Shown: positions 9,623-18,602, counted from the first letter of the stretch. The stretch: DNA of 64,000 bases from Roseibium sp. Sym1 (GCF_027359675.1 NZ_CP114786.1:2702501-2766500); one strand, 5' to 3'. Translations and numbers: made by a program. Notes: a model not told the origin generated them from the letters alone.

Positions 9623-10999
9623 TCACACCGCCTGTCCCATCAGCCTGGCGTCCCAGGGATAGCTGCTGAGCCGCTCATGACCGGTTTCGGTGATCAGGAG
9701 TTGCTCCTCCAGCTTGACGCCCTCATGGCCGCCATGGCGGCCGACATAGCTTTCCACGCAGACCACCATGCCCGCCTCAAGCGCACCGTCATAGCCGCCG
9801 GCTTCCCAGTCGGCCGGGTAGGGCACGGCCGGGTATTCGTCGCAAAGGCCAACGCCATGGAAAAGCACGGAATAGCGGTTGGCGAGGTAGTCGTCGGGCA
9901 GGCTGGCAGCGTCGTGCGACAGTTCCCGGAAAGTCCGTCCCGGTGCCAGCATGCCGATATTGGCCTCGATCTGGTCGACCGCCATCTGGTAGAGCGTGCG
10001 CTGCTCGTTGGTGGGCACGCCGTCGCCGCACAGCCAGGTGCGTGAGATGTCGCAGCACATGCCATAGGGCCCGACCAGATCGGTGTCGAAGGCGACGAGT
10101 TCACCGTCCTGGATGACCCGGGCGGATGCTTCCTGGAACCAGGGATTGGTGCGCGGACCCGAGGACAGGAGATGGGTCTCGATCCATTCGCCGCCGCGGC
10201 GGATGTTGCCGGCGTGAAGCAGGGCCCAGAGATCCCATTCGGTCATGCCGGACCGGAGCGCGGCTTCCATCTCGTGCATGGCGGCTTCGCAGGAAGCGAT
10301 CGACCGGCGCATCGCCCTGATCTCGTCGGGGCACTTGATCGCCCTTGCCAGCTCCATCACCTCTTCGCCGTCATGGATCTCAAGGCCATGGCGCTCCAGG
10401 GCCGCGACGCCTTCCCGGCGGGCCTTGTCGATGGCGATGCGGCGGTTGCCGCCGCCATGGGTCCTGACAAGGTCGGCCAGTTCGTCCGCCCATTTCAGGG
10501 CCAGTTCCTGCGAGCGCGGCCCGGCCTCGAAATAGAACCAGGGCACACCGTGACGGATTTCGTCGACCAGGAAATTATGCGCGGCCAGATGCTCGCAATT
10601 GTGGAAGTCGAAGGCGATAACGGGGCCGTCCAGCGCCACGAATGTGTAGCGCACGGCATTGTGGGTCGACCAGATCTGCATGTTGGTGGCGTCGGTCGCA
10701 TAACGCACGTTGAGTGGATCGCACAGGATCGCTGCGGAAAGGTCGCGTTGCTCCAGTTGGTTGCGGATGCGCGCCAGCCGATAGGCACGGATGGCGTCGA
10801 GATCGGGGGCGGCGAGATCAAGCGCCGCCCACTCCGCTTCGGCCAGTTCGCCATAACCGAGCACATGACGGTTGAGCACCGTCGCCTTTTCCATCGCATA
10901 GGCGGCGAGAGTCTCATAGTCGGCAAGATCACCCGGATGCGCGGGCAGGACCGCGGGCATGATCTTGCGCCGGTGGCGGCCGAAATGTTCCGTGTTCAT
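9623..10999 (-). CDS. DddP-family M24 protein (possible DMSP lyase or related methylated-compound enzyme)
   Basis: 459 residues from an ATG with GGGAGGAG upstream; a GTG 12 bases earlier is too close to that site. The M24 (creatinase/prolidase-like) fold is clear, and it matches the DMSP lyase DddP more closely than ordinary Xaa-Pro peptidases: NVRYATDATNMQIW, GGEWIETHLLSSGPRTNPWF, FDTDLVGPYGMCCDISRTW and HGVGLCDEYP. The metal ligands expected for DddP (two Asp at about 305 and 317, His about 381, two Glu near the C-terminus in CVESYV and KLEEQL) are present, as is the Asp six residues after that His, reported as the catalytic residue in Ruegeria DddP. Downstream of DMGDH and MttB homologues on the same strand, the real substrate may instead be another methylated sulfonium or amine. 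Confidence 0.75.
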   Translation of the reverse strand: MNTEHFGRHRRKIMPAVLPAHPGDLADYETLAAYAMEKATVLNRHVLGYGELAEAEWAALDLAAPDLDAIRAYRLARIRNQLEQRDLSAAILCDPLNVRYATDATNMQIWSTHNAVRYTFVALDGPVIAFDFHNCEHLAAHNFLVDEIRHGVPWFYFEAGPRSQELALKWADELADLVRTHGGGNRRIAIDKARREGVAALERHGLEIHDGEEVMELARAIKCPDEIRAMRRSIASCEAAMHEMEAALRSGMTEWDLWALLHAGNIRRGGEWIETHLLSSGPRTNPWFQEASARVIQDGELVAFDTDLVGPYGMCCDISRTWLCGDGVPTNEQRTLYQMAVDQIEANIGMLAPGRTFRELSHDAASLPDDYLANRYSVLFHGVGLCDEYPAVPYPADWEAGGYDGALEAGMVVCVESYVGRHGGHEGVKLEEQLLITETGHERLSSYPWDARLMGQAV

Positions 11000-11049
11000 G
11001 AATGCCCACACTCCTCCCTTGCAGGCTCCATCTGGCGCTCAGATGGCGG

Positions 11050-13485
11050 TTACATGCGCATGCGTTCGGCCTTCGGGTCGAACAGCGGGTCCGGATTGAT
11101 GGTGGCCTTGCGGCGTTCGCCGAGAATTTCGATCTCGAAGGCGCCATCGCCAAGGTCCCTTGCAAGCTCCGCTGGCACGTAGCCCTGAGCGAGCGAGGTG
11201 CCGACATGGTGGCCGTAGCCGCCGGAAGTGATCCAGCCGATCACCTTGCCACCGTGCCAGATCGGCTCGTCACCCATGACATCGGCATCGCCGGCATCGA
11301 CCATGAAGCTGACCCTGAGACGCTTCGGACCTTCGTCAAATTCCTTCTGCGCGGCCTCCTTGCCGATGAAGCTTTCCTTGGAGAGCTTCACGAAGCGGCC
11401 GAGATCGGCTTCATAGGGGCCGTAGATCGGCCGGAACTCGCGGAACCAGGTGCCGAAATTCTTTTCAAGCCGCAGGCACAGCAGCGCGCGCATGCCGAAG
11501 TTGACGATGTTGAATTCGGCGCCCGCCGTCATCAGGGCGTCATAGACCTGGCGCTGGTATTCCGGCGCCATCCAGAGTTCGTAGCCGAGGTCGCCGGTGT
11601 AGGTGATGCGGTTGACCTTGCAGGGCGCGTTGGCGACGTCCATCTCGCGGAAGTCCATGAAGCGGAACGCTTCATTCGTGACATCTTCACCGGTGATCTT
11701 CTCCAGCACCTTGCGGGCATTCGGACCGGCAATGGAAAGCCCCACCCAGCCGAGGTTGATCGCGCGGAGTGTCACCGAGCCGTCTCTGGGCAGGTGCTTT
11801 TCGAACCAGCGCATGTGATAGATCTCGGCCTGGGACGAGCCCCACATGTAGAACTTTTCTTCGCCGGCGCGGGCGATGGTGAAATCGCCGATCAGCTTGC
11901 CGTACTCGTTCAGCATCGGCGTGAGCACGATGCGGCCGATCTTCGGCATGGTGTTGGTCATCAGGTGGGACAGGAAAGCCTCGGCGCCCGGCCCGGTGAT
12001 TTCGTACTTGGCGAAATTGGCGGTCTCGGTGACGCCGACGCTCTCGCGCACGGCGCGGCATTCGGCGCCGACATGGTCGAAATCGTTGGAGCGGTGGAAG
12101 GAGAAGATGTCCTTCGCCTCGACGCCGTCCGGCGCGAACCAGAGCGGGGTTTCCAGCGCCCAGCTGTCACCCATGACGGCGCCCTGCGCCAGCATCCGGT
12201 CATAGAGCGGAGTGGTCTGGTGCGGCCGCGCTGCCGGCAGTTCCTCGTTCGGAAACCGGATGCGGAAACGGCGGCGGTAGTTCTCCTGCACCTTGGCGTT
12301 GGTGTAGGCGAGCGTTGCCCAGGAGCCGTAGCGGGCGACGTCCATGCCCCAGATGTCGTATCCCGGATCGCCGTTGATCATCCAGTTGGCCAGCGTCAGG
12401 CCGACGCCGCCGCCCTGGCTGAAGCCGGCCATGACGCCGCAGGCGACCCAGTAGTTCTTAAGGCCGCGGACGGGACCGACCAGCGGGTTGCCGTCGGGCG
12501 CGAAGGTGAAGGGGCCGTTGATGATCTGCTTGATGCCGGCGTTTTGCAGCGCAGGGAAATGTTCGAACCCGACTTCCAGTTCCGGCGCGATCCGGTCGAG
12601 ATCGGGCGCCAGCAGCTCGTGGCCGAAATCCCAGGGGGTCTGGCGCGGGCTCCAGGGGCGGCAGTTCTGCTCGTAGGTGCCGAGCAGCATGCCCTTGCCC
12701 TCCTGGCGGGTGTAGATCTCGCCGCCGAAGTCGAGAATGCCGATGAGCTCCTTGCCCGTCGCCTCGTTGTGGGCAACGACTTCCGGCATCTCGTCGGTGA
12801 GCAGATACATGTGCTCCATGGCAAGCACGGGCAGTTCGATGCCGACCATGCGGCCGCATTCCCGCGCCCACAGCCCCCCGGCATTGACGACATGTTCGGC
12901 GCGGATGGTGCCCTTGTTGGTGATCACGTCCCAGGTGCCGTCCGGCGTCTGCACCAGTTCCTCCACCTTGGTGTGCCGGTAGACGGTGGCGCCGTTGACA
13001 CGGGCGGCCTTGGCATAGGCATGGGTGGTGCCGGACGGGTCGAGATGACCTTCGATGGGATCCCAGAGCGCGCCGATGAAATGTTTCTCGTCGAGCATCG
13101 GGAACATTTTCTTGGCTTCGGCCACCGAGATCAGTTCCAGGTCCATGCCGAGATAGCGGCCCTTGGCCTGGGCCAGACGCAGGAAGTCCATGCGTTCCGG
13201 CGTATCGGCCAGCATGACGCCGCCAGTCAGGTGCAGGCTGCAGGACTGGCCGGAGATCTCTTCCAGTTCCTTGTAGAGATCGACCGTATAGCTTTGAAGC
13301 TGGGCGACGTTCGGGTCGCCGTTGAGCGTGTGAAAGCCGCCGGCCGCATGCCAGGACGAACCCGAGGTCAGCTCGTCGCGCTCCACCAGGGTGACGTCCT
13401 TCCAGCCGAGCTTGGTCAGGTGGTAAAGCACGCTGCAGCCGACAACGCCGCCGCCGATGACAACAACCTGCGTATGGGTCTTCAT
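11050..13485 (-). CDS. Dimethylglycine/sarcosine dehydrogenase-like FAD oxidoreductase fused to GcvT
   Basis: 811 residues starting at MKTHTQVVVIGG; the frame extends further upstream but that part overlaps the preceding gene and is not coding-like. The N-terminal DAO domain has the FAD dinucleotide motif GGGVVGCSVLYHL and SSWHAAGG, whose His is the usual covalent FAD attachment point in this family. A FAO_M linker domain (about 370-425) precedes an aminomethyltransferase (GcvT) domain (about 430-710, ITGPGAEAFLSHL, YTGDLGYELWM) and a GcvT C-terminal barrel (ITSGGYGHHVGTSLAQGYV). The family oxidatively demethylates dimethylglycine or sarcosine and passes the methyl carbon to tetrahydrofolate. 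It lies 61 bp downstream of mttB-like and 50 bp upstream of dddP-like, on the same strand: likely one operon. Confidence 0.9.
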   Translation of the reverse strand: MKTHTQVVVIGGGVVGCSVLYHLTKLGWKDVTLVERDELTSGSSWHAAGGFHTLNGDPNVAQLQSYTVDLYKELEEISGQSCSLHLTGGVMLADTPERMDFLRLAQAKGRYLGMDLELISVAEAKKMFPMLDEKHFIGALWDPIEGHLDPSGTTHAYAKAARVNGATVYRHTKVEELVQTPDGTWDVITNKGTIRAEHVVNAGGLWARECGRMVGIELPVLAMEHMYLLTDEMPEVVAHNEATGKELIGILDFGGEIYTRQEGKGMLLGTYEQNCRPWSPRQTPWDFGHELLAPDLDRIAPELEVGFEHFPALQNAGIKQIINGPFTFAPDGNPLVGPVRGLKNYWVACGVMAGFSQGGGVGLTLANWMINGDPGYDIWGMDVARYGSWATLAYTNAKVQENYRRRFRIRFPNEELPAARPHQTTPLYDRMLAQGAVMGDSWALETPLWFAPDGVEAKDIFSFHRSNDFDHVGAECRAVRESVGVTETANFAKYEITGPGAEAFLSHLMTNTMPKIGRIVLTPMLNEYGKLIGDFTIARAGEEKFYMWGSSQAEIYHMRWFEKHLPRDGSVTLRAINLGWVGLSIAGPNARKVLEKITGEDVTNEAFRFMDFREMDVANAPCKVNRITYTGDLGYELWMAPEYQRQVYDALMTAGAEFNIVNFGMRALLCLRLEKNFGTWFREFRPIYGPYEADLGRFVKLSKESFIGKEAAQKEFDEGPKRLRVSFMVDAGDADVMGDEPIWHGGKVIGWITSGGYGHHVGTSLAQGYVPAELARDLGDGAFEIEILGERRKATINPDPLFDPKAERMRM

Positions 13486-13546
13486 GAAAATCGCTCCGGA
13501 AATGTCCCCGTCCGACGACGGGCCTGTTCGTCTCGTCGTGTGAAAA

Positions 13547-15124
13547 TCAGAAATCGGTCGGGGCGCCGCCCTCGGCCTTGCGCTTCTCGACAAAGGCGGT
13601 GATCTCTTCGTCGATGGCCGGGTCAAGGGCAGGCTGCTCATAGGCTTCCAGCGCCTTCTTGAAGAGCATGTTGGCCTTGTCATAGGCGATCGGGCTGCCG
13701 GCTTCCGCCCAGGTCTCGTAATTGCGCCAGTCGGAGACGATCGGGGCGTAGAACGCGTCCTTGTAACGGGCCTGGGTGTGTTCGGTGCCGAAGAAATGCC
13801 CGGCCGGGCCGACCTCGCGGATCGCGTCGATGGCGAGCGCTTCCTCGGAGACATCGAGCGGGGTCAGGTACTCGGCGATCTTCTGCAGAAGGTCGATATC
13901 GGTGATGAATTTCTCGAACCCGGCGCTGAGGCCGCCTTCCAGCCAGCCCGCGGCATGCTTGATGAGATTGGCGCCGCCATTGATCGCCCCCCATTCCGAA
14001 AGGGTGGTTTCAAGCGCGGCCTGGTAGTCGACCGTGTTGGCCGCACACACGCCGGAGGAGCGGTAGGGCAGGTTGTACCGGCGTGCCAGCTGGCCGCCGA
14101 CAATCGCCGCTTTCATGTATTCCGGCGTGCCGAAGGCCGGTGCGCCCGAGCGCATGTCGACATTCGAGGTGAAGCCGCCATAGACCACCGGGGCGCCGGG
14201 TTTCACGATCTGGGCGAAGGCGATCCCGGCGAGCGCCTCGGCGTTCTGCAGGGTCAGTGCGCCTGCCACCGTCACCGGTGCCATGGCGCCGGCCAGCGTG
14301 AACGGCGTGACGATGGAGACCTGGCCGGCATTGGCCATCTCGATCAGGCCCTGCAGCATCGGCGTGTCGAGGCGCAGCGGCGAGGAGGTGTTGATCACGG
14401 TTGTGGTGCAGGGGGTTCTTTCGAACTCCTCGCGCGTCAGGCCATAGCCGATCCGGGTCAGTTCCAGGCCGTCCCGGTTGCGCTCCATTCCGAGCGAGTA
14501 GATGTGATAGACCTTGTCTGTCAGGCGCAGGAAGTCGGCAATGCCGTCCAGATGGCGGACGGAGGCATGAATGTCGACCGGTTCGACCGGATAGCCCATC
14601 AGGCAGTGAATGATGTTGAAATACTGCGAGAGCTTGAGAAAGTTCTGGAAATCCTCCCGGTTTCCCGGCCGGCGTCCGCCGTCCCGGTCGACGGCGTTGG
14701 GGGCGCTGGCGACGCAGGAAAACGAAATGGCATTGCCGCCGATCTGAAGATCATGGGCGCGGTTGCGGGCGCGGATCGTGAATTCGGCCGGGGCCTTGGC
14801 GACGAGCTCCGTGACCATGGCGCGGTCCATGCGCACCCGGTCCTCGCCCGGCGTCACGTCAGCACCGGCCGCTTTCAGCATGGCCTTTGCGTCTTCGTGC
14901 AGGAAGTCGATGCCGATTTCCTCCAGAACGCGCATGGAGGCATCGTGGATGGCTTCCAGTTCGTCGGCGGACACCGCTTCCAGCGGCGTGAAGATGTTGC
15001 GCGGCTGCCTGAACGGTTTTTGCGGGAAGAGGTCCGGTGTCGCCTTTTCGCCGCCCCTGCGCCGCCGCCCGCGCCGGGCCGGTTGCGTGTCCTCAAGAGG
15101 AGCCATGTCGATATCGTCCGTCAT
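13547..15124 (-). CDS. Non-pyrrolysine trimethylamine methyltransferase (MttB) family protein
   Basis: 525 residues beginning MTDDIDMAPLEDTQ; a longer frame to 15289 has no conserved content. After a basic N-terminus (RRGRRRRGGEK) the MttB barrel is clear: EEIGIDFLHEDAKAMLKAAG, SFSCVASAPNAVDRDGGRRP, TVINTSSPLRLDTPMLQG, VTPFTLAGAMAPVTVAG, PVVYGGFTSNVDMRSG and PAGHFFGTEHTQARY. No in-frame TAG is read through, so it is one of the non-Pyl homologues; characterised ones (for example MtgB) demethylate glycine betaine or other quaternary amines with a corrinoid protein. No corrinoid protein is visible here. First gene of the mttB-dmgdh-dddP-like operon. Confidence 0.9.
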   Translation of the reverse strand: MTDDIDMAPLEDTQPARRGRRRRGGEKATPDLFPQKPFRQPRNIFTPLEAVSADELEAIHDASMRVLEEIGIDFLHEDAKAMLKAAGADVTPGEDRVRMDRAMVTELVAKAPAEFTIRARNRAHDLQIGGNAISFSCVASAPNAVDRDGGRRPGNREDFQNFLKLSQYFNIIHCLMGYPVEPVDIHASVRHLDGIADFLRLTDKVYHIYSLGMERNRDGLELTRIGYGLTREEFERTPCTTTVINTSSPLRLDTPMLQGLIEMANAGQVSIVTPFTLAGAMAPVTVAGALTLQNAEALAGIAFAQIVKPGAPVVYGGFTSNVDMRSGAPAFGTPEYMKAAIVGGQLARRYNLPYRSSGVCAANTVDYQAALETTLSEWGAINGGANLIKHAAGWLEGGLSAGFEKFITDIDLLQKIAEYLTPLDVSEEALAIDAIREVGPAGHFFGTEHTQARYKDAFYAPIVSDWRNYETWAEAGSPIAYDKANMLFKKALEAYEQPALDPAIDEEITAFVEKRKAEGGAPTDF

Positions 15125-15360
15125 CGTGTCCGCCGTAAAGGTAAGAGTCGGGAGCCTTGCGCCGGGGCGGCCGGGCCTGAAGCGCTCTGCGCCATTTGAA
15201 ATCACGTTAGCGGAGGGCGCACCTTTTCCGGGCAGTCTCAGAACGACGGCCAGTGCTTCAACTCCGACATTGCAGTTGGGCGCGCGCAAGCTTCACCCGG
15301 CGCTCGAAACTTCGACTTGACGGGACGCGGTTTCAACGCGATCAGAACGGGTGACCAACC

Positions 15361-16290
15361 ATGAGGGTGTGCGTGAGCGAACGACTTTCAGATGAGGACC
15401 TGCTGGGCTTTCTGAAGACCCTGTTGCCGGTCGAGGACTGGAGTGCCGCAAAACTGCGGCCGCTGCCGGTCAACTATACCTGCCGGTTCTGGTGGCTGGA
15501 CGCGACGGGGCGTGTCTATCTGATCAAGGAGTTCTTCCCGGGCAACGAGGAAAACCCGCTCTACCCGACCCTGCCGGAGCAGGAAGCCGACGCCCTTTCG
15601 GTGCTGGCCCGCTACGACCTTGCACCCGAGCTGGAAGCGTTTGCCCAGAGCCCGGCAGGCACGCCCATCCTTGTCTATGGATATGCGCCGCGCCGTGAGG
15701 AGGAAATCGAGGTTGGTGAAGCGGCGGAGCTGATCGGCCGCTTCGCGGCGCTGGACGAACCCATTCCCAGCCATCAAGTCGTGCCGTCCGGTTACCACGA
15801 GGTGCTCAAGAGCGGCGACGACATGCTCGCCCTCATTCCGCAGAGCCGCAAGGCGGCGAACCTGATGCGGCTGCGCCCGGAAACCGGTGCGGTGCCGCGG
15901 CGCGAGCCGGTTCGCTCCCTCGTGCACCGCAGCTTTTGCCTCGGCACAATCCTGGCAACCGGCGACGGCGCCCGGCTGATCGACTGGCAGTTCGCGGGCC
16001 TTGGCGATCCGGTCGAGGATATCGCCTGTTTCGTCTCGCCCGGGCTTGCCATGCTCTACGGCCTGCATCCACTGGTCGCCCATGTCGAGGACATGTTCCT
16101 GGAACACTATCCGCACCAGGAAACGGTCGAGCGGTTCCTGGAGGACCGCACCGCCTATCACTGGCGCCTCGCGGCCTATTGCCTGCTGCGCCACGAGACC
16201 CTGAGCACGTCCAATGCCCCCGCGGCGCGCGCCTATGGCCGCGCGCTGGAAGAGGAAGTCGATCTGCTCTTGCGGCTGCGGCAACGGTAA
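15361..16290 (+). CDS. APH/choline-kinase-fold phosphotransferase homologue with degenerate active site
   Basis: 309 residues from an ATG; a GTG at 15373 (AGGG five bases upstream) would give 305 residues starting MSERLSDEDLL. The N-lobe carries YLIKEFFPGNEEN (ATP-lysine region) and the C-lobe has LIDWQFAGLGDPVEDIACF, the Asp of which corresponds to the metal-binding DFG Asp. The catalytic loop, normally H-G-D-x-x-x-x-N, reads HRSFCLGTIL, so the catalytic Asp is Ser and the Mg-binding Asn is Thr. It is therefore probably not a standard kinase. Position opposite the MttB/DMGDH/DddP-like operon suggests a role with methylated amines, possibly as a sensor or binding protein; that is inference. 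Confidence 0.75.
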   Translation: MRVCVSERLSDEDLLGFLKTLLPVEDWSAAKLRPLPVNYTCRFWWLDATGRVYLIKEFFPGNEENPLYPTLPEQEADALSVLARYDLAPELEAFAQSPAGTPILVYGYAPRREEEIEVGEAAELIGRFAALDEPIPSHQVVPSGYHEVLKSGDDMLALIPQSRKAANLMRLRPETGAVPRREPVRSLVHRSFCLGTILATGDGARLIDWQFAGLGDPVEDIACFVSPGLAMLYGLHPLVAHVEDMFLEHYPHQETVERFLEDRTAYHWRLAAYCLLRHETLSTSNAPAARAYGRALEEEVDLLLRLRQR

Positions 16291-16347
16291 CAGCCGTTTG
16301 ACGCGGCGGTGTAATCAGACTTTCACACGTGCGGGATAACGGAAGGC

Positions 16348-16431
16348 CTGCCCATCCGGCTCACCTCCGTCACCAAATCCTTCGGATCCCACAAGGCCCT
16401 CAACGGCGTTTCCCTGTCGATCGAGAGCGGC
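16348..16431 (+). pseudogene. Remnant of an ABC-transporter ATPase gene (N-terminal ~28 codons only)
   Basis: The frame translates as LPIRLTSVTKSFG, then SHKALNGVSLSIESG, which is the conserved first beta-sheet of an importer ATPase just before Walker A. It then breaks into CNS and stop codons, with no Walker A, signature or Walker B anywhere in the following 120 bases, and no in-frame start codon is obvious upstream. It looks like the surviving end of a deleted gene, possibly of the osmolyte/polyamine/sugar ATPase group, beside the quaternary-amine genes. The rest of 16291-16554 holds only the gnd promoter region. Confidence 0.7.
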
Positions 16432-16554
16432 TGTAACTCCGGGCGTCCTGTGCGGTCTAAATTGTGTTCACATGTATGCAAGGATTGCCCACCGGGCGCC
16501 GGTCGGCTATGACCGCCCGACCAGTTACTAATCGATTTATGAAAGGCAATGTTC

Positions 16555-17973
16555 ATGAGCTCACAGGGTGCGGAAATCGGACTGATCGGATTGGGCACGA
16601 TGGGCGGCAATCTGGCGCTCAACATCGCCGAACATGGCTTTCAGGTCGCGGTCTATAACCGGACAACGGAAAAGACCGACCAGTTCGTCGCAAAGGCCGG
16701 TGAGCTGGCGTCCAGGCTGGTGCCGACCAAGACGCTGGAAGACTTCGTCGCCTCGATCAAATCGCCGCGCGCGGTCATCCTGATGGTGCCCGCCGGCGAC
16801 GCGGTCGATGCCCAGATCGAGGCGCTGCGGCCGCTGCTGGACCCGGAAGACCTGATCATAGACGCGGGCAATGCCAACTATCACGACACCAACCGGCGCG
16901 CCAAGGAAGCGGCTGAAAAAGGCCCACGCTTCATGGGCATTGGTGTTTCCGGCGGCGAAGAGGGCGCGCGCTTTGGTCCGTCGATCATGGGCGGCGGCGC
17001 CAGGGATGCCTGGGACCAGGTTGGCCACATCCTGGAAGCGATTTCCGCGAAGCATGAAACCGAACCCTGCGCGGCCTATCTCGGCGAAGCCGGGGCCGGT
17101 CACCTGGTCAAGACCGTTCATAACGGCATTGAATATGCCGACATGCAGATGATCGCCGAGGTCTATGGCGTGATGCGCGACGGCTTCGGCCTGTCCGCCG
17201 CGGAGATCGGCGATGTATTTGAAAAATGGAACGGCGGCATCCTGCAGTCCTACCTGATCGAGATCTCCTACAAGGTCGCCAAGACTGCGGATCCGGACAC
17301 CGGCAAGCCGATGCTGGACATCATTCTCGACAAGGCCGGCCAGAAGGGCACCGGCCGCTGGACCGCCATCGAGGCGCTGATGCTGGGCACGCCCGCGAGC
17401 GCGATCGAGGCGGCGGTCGCGACCCGCAACATGTCGGCACGGCTGGACGAGCGCAAGGCGGGCGAAGCGGAGTTCGGCGCGGCACCTTCCGGCATGGACC
17501 GCGAGAGCGTTACGATCGATGCGCTGGAAGCCGCGCTCGTCGCCGGAAAGATCATCTGCTACGCGCAGGGTTTCGGCCTGATCCTGGAAGCGGCAAAACA
17601 ATACGGTTGGGCGATGCCGCTGCCGGAAATCGCCCGGATCTGGCGCGCCGGCTGCATCATCCGCTCCGCCATGTTGAACGACATGTCCTCGGCGCTCGCC
17701 GATGATGCTGAACGCAACCTGATGCTGGCGCCGTTCTTCTCCGAAAAGCTGAAACAGACCGAGGCCATGCTTCGCCAGGTGGTCGCCCAGGCGGCGCTTC
17801 ACGGCCTTCCGGTGCCGGCGCTGTCGGCGGCGCTGTCCTATTTCGACATCATGCGCACCGCCCGCTCCACCGCCAACATGCTCCAGGGCCAGCGTGACTT
17901 CTTCGGCGCCCACGGCTTCGAGCGCACCGACAGGGACGGTGGCGGTTACCACGGTCCCTGGGCGATGGGGTGA
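16555..17973 (+). CDS. gnd: NADP-dependent 6-phosphogluconate dehydrogenase (decarboxylating)
   Basis: 472 residues, full length for the family. The start at 16555 has AAAGG eight bases upstream; an ATG two codons earlier is too close to it. The Rossmann motif is GLIGLGTMGGNLAL (about 8-21), with YNRTTEK giving NADP preference. Conserved active-site blocks are GVSGGEEGARFGPSIMGGG, GHLVKTVHNGIEYADMQ (catalytic Lys and substrate-binding residues) and the C-terminal ARSTANMLQGQRDFFGAHGFER. The enzyme converts 6-phosphogluconate to ribulose 5-phosphate plus CO2 and NADPH in the cytoplasm. It stands alone; zwf and edd are not nearby. Confidence 0.97.
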   Translation: MSSQGAEIGLIGLGTMGGNLALNIAEHGFQVAVYNRTTEKTDQFVAKAGELASRLVPTKTLEDFVASIKSPRAVILMVPAGDAVDAQIEALRPLLDPEDLIIDAGNANYHDTNRRAKEAAEKGPRFMGIGVSGGEEGARFGPSIMGGGARDAWDQVGHILEAISAKHETEPCAAYLGEAGAGHLVKTVHNGIEYADMQMIAEVYGVMRDGFGLSAAEIGDVFEKWNGGILQSYLIEISYKVAKTADPDTGKPMLDIILDKAGQKGTGRWTAIEALMLGTPASAIEAAVATRNMSARLDERKAGEAEFGAAPSGMDRESVTIDALEAALVAGKIICYAQGFGLILEAAKQYGWAMPLPEIARIWRAGCIIRSAMLNDMSSALADDAERNLMLAPFFSEKLKQTEAMLRQVVAQAALHGLPVPALSAALSYFDIMRTARSTANMLQGQRDFFGAHGFERTDRDGGGYHGPWAMG

Positions 17974-17987
17974 GGCTTGCTCCTCGG

Positions 17988-18136
17988 GTCACCCCGGCCG
18001 ACTGCAGGGAGAGCCGGGGCCCACTCGCTGGACCGCTTGCGCTGACAGCAGTGAAGCTCGCGGCTTAGCTGTGAAATCACCGTAGCTCTGGAAACAAGTA
18101 GGCCCCGGATCTCCGCTGCGCTGCGTCCGGGGTGAC
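17988..18136. repeat. Inverted-repeat-bounded intergenic element
   Basis: GTCACCCCGG (17988-17997) and CCGGGGTGAC (18127-18136) are perfect 10-bp inverted ends enclosing 149 bp with no coding sign. It abuts the MITE-like element that begins at 18140. Together they make up a 17974-18602 stretch without genes. Confidence 0.6.
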
Positions 18137-18139
18137 GCC

Positions 18140-18440
18140 TAGAGCATTTTCCGATCAATAAGGTTCATTTGACCGAGACGGTTTGGCGCGCTGGCCAGGC
18201 GGGTCACGCGCGCTGGTGTTTCCCACCACAAGGGTGGGCCAACGACGCCTGTGCGCCAAACCGTCCGGCCCATTTTCAATTGTTTCTCATACATATCCGG
18301 GCTGTTGCGGGTGAGAGTATCCGGCCCATCGGCAGCGTTGCGCCGCTTGCCCGATGCACCGCATCGCGCTTCGCGACGCGCCTTGCCGACTGAACCGGAT
18401 ACACTCATCAAATGATCCTAATTGATCGGAAAACGCTCTA
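18140..18440. mobile_element. MITE-like element with 33-bp terminal inverted repeats
   Basis: 301 bp. The left end begins TAGAGCATTTTCCGATCA and the right end, read on the other strand, TAGAGCGTTTTCCGATCA; over 33 bp the two ends differ at four positions. Both termini sit in CTAG (18139-18142 and 18438-18441). Nested inverted repeats include a perfect 13-bp pair, GACGGTTTGGCGC (18177-18189) and GCGCCAAACCGTC (18253-18265), and GTATCCGG/CCGGATAC further in. A 90-codon minus-strand frame inside has no coding support. Similar AGAGC...GCTCT repeats are known to be dispersed in Hyphomicrobiales genomes. Confidence 0.75.
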
Positions 18441-18602
18441 GTGGGTTGCCGCACTCATTGGAATGCGCGCGTAGTGTTCAGGTTGATGTGCTCGCTGCGC
18501 TCACGCTGATGCGCTGGATTCCGGATCAGCGTGCGACTGGCGCCGCACTTGTCCGGAATGACCGTGGAAGTGTGTGAGCTGGCGACTGGACAGGCGTCGC
18601 CC

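Noticed and set aside
11002..13602. Long plus-strand open frame opposite the DMGDH-GcvT gene
   Set aside because: It is a high-GC shadow: no conserved domain, no ribosome-binding site, and the minus strand holds a full-length known protein.
13547..15124. Pyrrolysine-containing MttB
   Set aside because: No in-frame TAG occurs and no pyl genes are in view, so it is a non-Pyl homologue.
18139..18411. 90-codon minus-strand frame inside the MITE-like element
   Set aside because: It lies wholly within the inverted-repeat element, overlaps its nested hairpins and has no ribosome-binding site.
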